The notes beneath the pieces were generated by a model. The model made no database searches. It was not told the origin of the DNA and saw only the letters and a list, made by a program, of their open reading frames with translations. Shown here one piece after another: positions 60,620-64,000 of a stretch of DNA of 64,000 bases (positions are counted from its first letter, which is position 1; every line of letters begins with the position of its first letter). The DNA comes from DATCBF01 sp964401995 (GTDB lineage: Bacteria; Actinomycetota; Thermoleophilia; Solirubrobacterales; 70-9): NCBI GenBank assembly GCA_964401995.1, contig CAYOAP010000011.1, forward strand, positions 1 through 64,000. Direction: 5' to 3'. Position numbers and translations under genes: made by a program.

Positions 60620-61916
60620 CGCGGGAGGTGAGGTCCTCGTAGGTCTCGCGGCGGACGACGATGCGGGCCTCACCGTCGCGGCAGAAGATCACCGGCGGCC
60701 GCGGCACGCCGTTGTAGTTGCTGGCCATCGCGTAACCGTAGGCGCCCGTCGCCGGGGTGACGAGGACATCGCCGACCGCCGGGTCGGCGAGCATCGTGTC
60801 GCGGACGAGGATGTCGCCGGACTCGCAGTGCATGCCGGCGATCGTCGCCAGGCTCTGGGCGAGGGCGCCGGCGCGGTCGGCGATCAGCGCTTCGTAGCGC
60901 GACCCGTAGAGCATCGGCCGCATGTTGTCGGACATGCCGCCGTCGACGGCAACGTAGGTGCGGACTCCGGGGATCTCCTTGACGGTGCCGACCCGGTAGG
61001 CGGTGATCCCGGCGTTGCCGACCAGCGAGCGGCCGGGCTCGACCAGGATCCGCACGTCCTTGCCGAAGACCTCGGCGACGCCGCTGACCTTGACGTCGAC
61101 GTAGGAGTCGATCGCTGGCGGCTCGTCCTCGCTGGTGTAGGCGATGCCGAGGCCGCCGCCGACGTTGACGATCCGGCACCACTCGCCGGCCAGCTCGCCC
61201 AGCGCGCGGATCGCCAGCCGGTAGGGCTCGAGCTCGAAGATCTGGGAGCCGATGTGGGCGTGCAGCCCGGTCAGGTTGAGCTTGTCGGAGGCCAGCACCC
61301 GCTCGATCGCCCGCGCCGCCAGGCCGTCCTCCAGCCCGAAGCCGAACTTGGAGTCGAGCTGGCCGGTCTGCACGTAGTCGTGGGTGGAGGGCTTGATCCC
61401 CGGCGTCACCCGGATCAGCACGTCCTGGGGCCCGTCGAGCAGCCGCTCGCAGCGTTCGATCTCGTCGAAGGAGTCGAGGATCAGGTGGGCGACGCCGGAG
61501 CGGGCGGCGAAGAGGATCTCCTCGTCGCTCTTGTTGTTGCCGTGCATGTGGATGCGGGCGGGGTCGAAGCCGGCCCGCAGCGCCATGTGCAGCTCGCCGC
61601 CGGAGGCGACGTCGACCGAGAGGCCCTCCTCGGAGATGAGCCGGTAGGCCGCGGTGCAGGGCAGCGACTTGGAGGCGAAGAGGATCTCGAAGTTCTCGGT
61701 GCGGCGGGCGAACGCCTCGCGATAGGCGCGGGCGCGGGCGCGAATGTCGTCCTCGGCGTAGATGTAGGCAGGCGTGCCGTGCTCGGCGGCCAGCTCGACC
61801 ACGTCGCAGCCGGCGACCTCGAGCCGGCCGCTCTCGTTGATCCGGCTGCCCGCCGGGTAGACGGGTGAGCCCGCAATCGGGTCCACAACCGCACCTGCCT
61901 GTCCGCGCTCCTCCAT
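60612..61916 (-). CDS. lysA: Diaminopimelate decarboxylase
   Basis: PLP enzyme of the alanine-racemase fold, 434 residues, for the last step of lysine synthesis. The PLP lysine is in LFASKSLPC; HAHIGSQIFE, VNVGGGLGIAY, VEPGRSLV and GMHCESGDILVRDT with the catalytic cysteine of the partner subunit are present. ATG 61916 heads the lysA-hom-thrC cluster, a common actinobacterial order. Aspartokinase and asd are not in this window. Confidence 0.95.
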   Translation of the reverse strand: MEERGQAGAVVDPIAGSPVYPAGSRINESGRLEVAGCDVVELAAEHGTPAYIYAEDDIRARARAYREAFARRTENFEILFASKSLPCTAAYRLISEEGLSVDVASGGELHMALRAGFDPARIHMHGNNKSDEEILFAARSGVAHLILDSFDEIERCERLLDGPQDVLIRVTPGIKPSTHDYVQTGQLDSKFGFGLEDGLAARAIERVLASDKLNLTGLHAHIGSQIFELEPYRLAIRALGELAGEWCRIVNVGGGLGIAYTSEDEPPAIDSYVDVKVSGVAEVFGKDVRILVEPGRSLVGNAGITAYRVGTVKEIPGVRTYVAVDGGMSDNMRPMLYGSRYEALIADRAGALAQSLATIAGMHCESGDILVRDTMLADPAVGDVLVTPATGAYGYAMASNYNGVPRPPVIFCRDGEARIVVRRETYEDLTSRDV

Positions 61917-61953
61917 GAGACGGGCATTGTGACGGTTAAGAGGGTGACGCCGA

Positions 61954-62628
61954 CTAGTGATGCGGGTTGAGCAGGCCGCCGACCGTTTCCACGGTTTTGT
62001 CGACGGTCTGGCCGACCACCGATTCAGGGCCGGCGACGCTTTCGACAACGCCTTCGGTGGTTTTGGTGACACCGGTGCTTTCCAGTGTCCCGCCAAGCGT
62101 TTTGTCGACCCCTGAGACGGTGTTGTTGACGGTGTTCGTGACCCCGGAGCTGACGCTGCTGCCAGAGCCCGAGCTGGAACTGCTCGAACCTGAGCCGCCA
62201 CCCGAGGATCCCGTTCCGGAGGCGCCGCCGCCGGCCGCGACCGGGGTTGAGGCGCCTTCCGAAGGCGACGTGTTGCCGCCGCCGGCTTCACTGCCGGTGG
62301 TCGGCGTAACGGCGGTGTCGGCCGCGTCCACGCCGTTCTGGGAGGCGACGGTGCCCTGCGCCTGCTTGGCGCCGCGCTTGGCCGCCGCGGCCTGGCCCCC
62401 CGCAGCCGCCGTGGTCGCAGCCGAAGCTGAGATGCCGTCCGCAGCCTCGGCAGCCGACTTGCTGGGAGTCGTCTTGGCGCTCTCGCTGCCTCCACCTCCC
62501 AGACCGGCCAGGGGCCAGTCCTTGAACGCCTGGGCGGAGACGAGCACGACAAAGACGACCACCGCGGCGGCGATCAGGGCGGTGCCGGATACCGCACCTA
62601 CGAAATACGTTCGGGCCTGGCGAATCAA
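61954..62628 (-). CDS. Low-complexity membrane-anchored protein
   Basis: 224 residues from TTG 62628, chosen because GGAGG lies 6 bases ahead. One N-terminal membrane span (about 7-32), then an exposed Ala/Gly/Ser/Thr-rich tail with serine-glycine tracts and a late repetitive part (VSSGVTNTVNNTVSGVDKTLGG). Such tails occur in actinobacterial wall-associated proteins. No family recognised. It is 37 bases upstream of lysA. Confidence 0.65.
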   Translation of the reverse strand: MIRQARTYFVGAVSGTALIAAAVVVFVVLVSAQAFKDWPLAGLGGGGSESAKTTPSKSAAEAADGISASAATTAAAGGQAAAAKRGAKQAQGTVASQNGVDAADTAVTPTTGSEAGGGNTSPSEGASTPVAAGGGASGTGSSGGGSGSSSSSSGSGSSVSSGVTNTVNNTVSGVDKTLGGTLESTGVTKTTEGVVESVAGPESVVGQTVDKTVETVGGLLNPHH

Positions 62629-62745
62629 GCACGCCTCCGTTCGATCGAGATCCGAAAGGCTCCTACCCAGGGTAGGCGCGACCACTCGCCACGCCATACC
62701 CATTAATTGGATTTCCGAGGGATTTTCGGTAGTCCCGAATCTGGG

Positions 62746-63945
62746 TTAGAGATAGCCCATCGGGTCGGTGACTTCGCCGTTGATTCGGACCTCGAAGTGG
62801 ACGTGGGGGCCGAAGCAGTAGCCGGTGCAATCGCTGAGCCCAATCACCTGGCCCTGGGCGACGTGCTCGCCCGCCGTCACCTCGAAGGTCTCCTGATGGG
62901 CGTAACAAGTGGAGAGCCCGCCGCCGTGATCGATGCAGGTGTAGTTGCCGTAGCCGCCACTGGAGGACTCGGGCTCGGTGAAGATGACCGTGCCGGCGGC
63001 CGCGGCCCGGATCGGGGTCCCACTCGGCACCGCGATGTCGATTCCCGGGTGGTACTCGTAGCTGCCGTTGATCGTGCGCGGGCCGAAGCCGGAGACGACC
63101 GGGCCGCTGACCGGCCAGATCAGGCCGCTGCCGTTGCCGGGCTGGATCGGCCCCGCCGCCAGCGGCGCCGAGGATGTGCCCATCAGCTGGGCCGCGATCT
63201 TGCCCTGGATCGCGGCAACCGAGCCGTCCAGCTCCTGCTCGTGCTTGCTGATCTGAGCCAGCGCCGCAACCCGCTTGCCGCGGGCCGCGACCAGCGCCGA
63301 CTGCCGACTCTGCACGGCGGAGCGGGCGCTGGCGAGCGCCTGCTCTTCGGACGCGATCGCGTCGCGGGCCGACTGGATCTGGTTCTTGGCGCTGCGCAGG
63401 CGGGCGACGGTGCGCTTGACCTCGTCGCGCAGATCCTTGACCCGGCCGACGACCGCGTCGTCCATGCCGTGGATCCGGTTCAGGTATTCGGTGCGATCGA
63501 TCAGGTCGCTGTAGCCGCCGGATTCGAGGATCACGTTGAGCACGTCGGGGCTGCCGGTTTCATAGATCGCGACAAGCCGTTCGCGCAGCGCCACCAGCGC
63601 CCGTTTGAGATGGGCGCGCATCTGCGCCAGCCGCTTCTTGGCGACGTCGAGCTGGGCGACGGCGTGGTCGAGTTCCCCCTGCTTGGCCGCGAGCCGGGCG
63701 CGAACGCCGGCCTCCTGGTTGCGGAGGGCAGCGACCTCGGTGGTGAGGCGGTCGATCTGATCCCCGTAGTGGGTGATCGTCGAGGTCAGCACGCCTTTCT
63801 TTTCGCGCACCTTGGAGAGCGTCGCTTCTTTGCTTTCAAGCTTGGACTGAAGATCCTTGGCGGGGGCGGCGGCCGGAACGAGCAGCGCGGCAAGCGCCGC
63901 CACCGTGGCGAAGCTCGCCACCGTGGCAAAGCGGGACTTGAGCAT
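62746..63945 (-). CDS. Secreted M23 peptidase with coiled coil (EnvC/NlpD-like)
   Basis: 399 residues. Signal peptide (about 1-29), a long coiled coil (about 30-240) with LESKEATLSKVREKKGVLTSTITHYG, then a LytM domain: H in EYHPGIDIAVPSGTPI, D two residues after the following Ile, YAHQETFEV and HVHFEVR carrying the remaining zinc ligands. The ligands appear intact, so it may cut peptidoglycan itself; EnvC-type activators usually lose them. Length and layout match actinobacterial cell-wall hydrolases. Confidence 0.9.
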   Translation of the reverse strand: MLKSRFATVASFATVAALAALLVPAAAPAKDLQSKLESKEATLSKVREKKGVLTSTITHYGDQIDRLTTEVAALRNQEAGVRARLAAKQGELDHAVAQLDVAKKRLAQMRAHLKRALVALRERLVAIYETGSPDVLNVILESGGYSDLIDRTEYLNRIHGMDDAVVGRVKDLRDEVKRTVARLRSAKNQIQSARDAIASEEQALASARSAVQSRQSALVAARGKRVAALAQISKHEQELDGSVAAIQGKIAAQLMGTSSAPLAAGPIQPGNGSGLIWPVSGPVVSGFGPRTINGSYEYHPGIDIAVPSGTPIRAAAAGTVIFTEPESSSGGYGNYTCIDHGGGLSTCYAHQETFEVTAGEHVAQGQVIGLSDCTGYCFGPHVHFEVRINGEVTDPMGYL

Positions 63946-64000
63946 CGGCCGAGGCTAGCTGACGCCCCAACCGGCGCCCAAGGCGAGAAAAGCCCTGCAA

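Noticed and set aside
1..64000. CRISPR array, rRNA, tRNA, complete IS element or prophage
   Set aside because: No regularly spaced direct repeats, no rRNA/tRNA signatures and no transposase, integrase or phage structural genes were found on either strand by eye. A tRNAscan/Infernal run would be decisive.

Overview
The window is high-GC DNA with many GTG/TTG starts, long runs of overlapping stop/start codons and no rRNA or tRNA. Gene content points to an actinobacterium, most probably of the Thermoleophilia (Solirubrobacterales type). Supporting features are a CysM/CysO/MoeZ thiocarboxylate cysteine route, an actinobacterial SUF system led by an Rrf2 regulator, a WS/DGAT acyltransferase, a MarP-like CvpA-protease, an AddAB-type nuclease pair and giant secreted NHL/RHS proteins. 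The lineage is an inference from gene content, not a database match.

Layout. 1-2.3 kb: sulfur-carrier cysteine synthesis (cysM, cysO, MoeZ-like with an N-terminal rhodanese), with the same 17-bp element at the heads of cysM and moeZ. 2.3-12 kb: HtpX, then iron-sulfur assembly in three blocks (Rrf2 regulator-sufC-sufS; sufU; Rieske-sufB-sufD). These are separated by a winged-helix/nucleotidyltransferase pair, a small secreted protein and a VOC protein. A matching imperfect dyad precedes both the regulator and the Rieske-sufBD block. 11.9-14.3 kb: a tightly overlapped cassette of a haem-oxygenase-fold oxidase and three membrane proteins of unknown role. 14.4-16.2 kb: a redoxin-like protein and a secreted SGNH esterase. 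16.1-23.7 kb: a 2231-residue secreted NHL/RHS-type protein ending in a streptogrisin-like serine protease, followed by a membrane-anchored protein. 23.9-26.9 kb: ispH, WS/DGAT, fxsA. 26.9-27.8 kb: an ArsR regulator and a decayed CDF transporter. 28.1-31.3 kb: a KAP-family P-loop NTPase. 31.7-34.5 kb: SufT-like protein, HAD hydrolase and unknowns.

34.6-42.9 kb holds DNA processing genes (an AddB-like and an AddA-like helicase-nuclease, then xseA/xseB). 42.9-49.5 kb holds a GGCT-fold protein, an HxlR regulator, MarP-like protease, a penicillin-binding protein, a lipoprotein, an SRPBCC protein and a zinc-ribbon/FHA protein. Two unusually long hairpin regions lie between convergent genes here (46.8-47.0 and 49.5-49.6 kb). 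49.6-54.3 kb is gltB with a good sigma-70-like promoter. 54.4-56.5 kb carries a cupin, a TolB-like propeller and a vapBC pair. 56.6-61.9 kb is the lysA-hom-thrC-thrB amino-acid cluster, and the window ends with a low-complexity anchored protein and an M23 peptidase.

Candidates for an undescribed system, in order: (1) the winged-helix/nucleotidyltransferase operon under a perfect 10-bp palindrome; (2) the NHL/RHS shell with a protease tip and a possible cognate membrane protein; (3) the four-gene oxidase/membrane cassette; (4) the lone KAP NTPase. All four are inferences from sequence and need homology searches and experiments.
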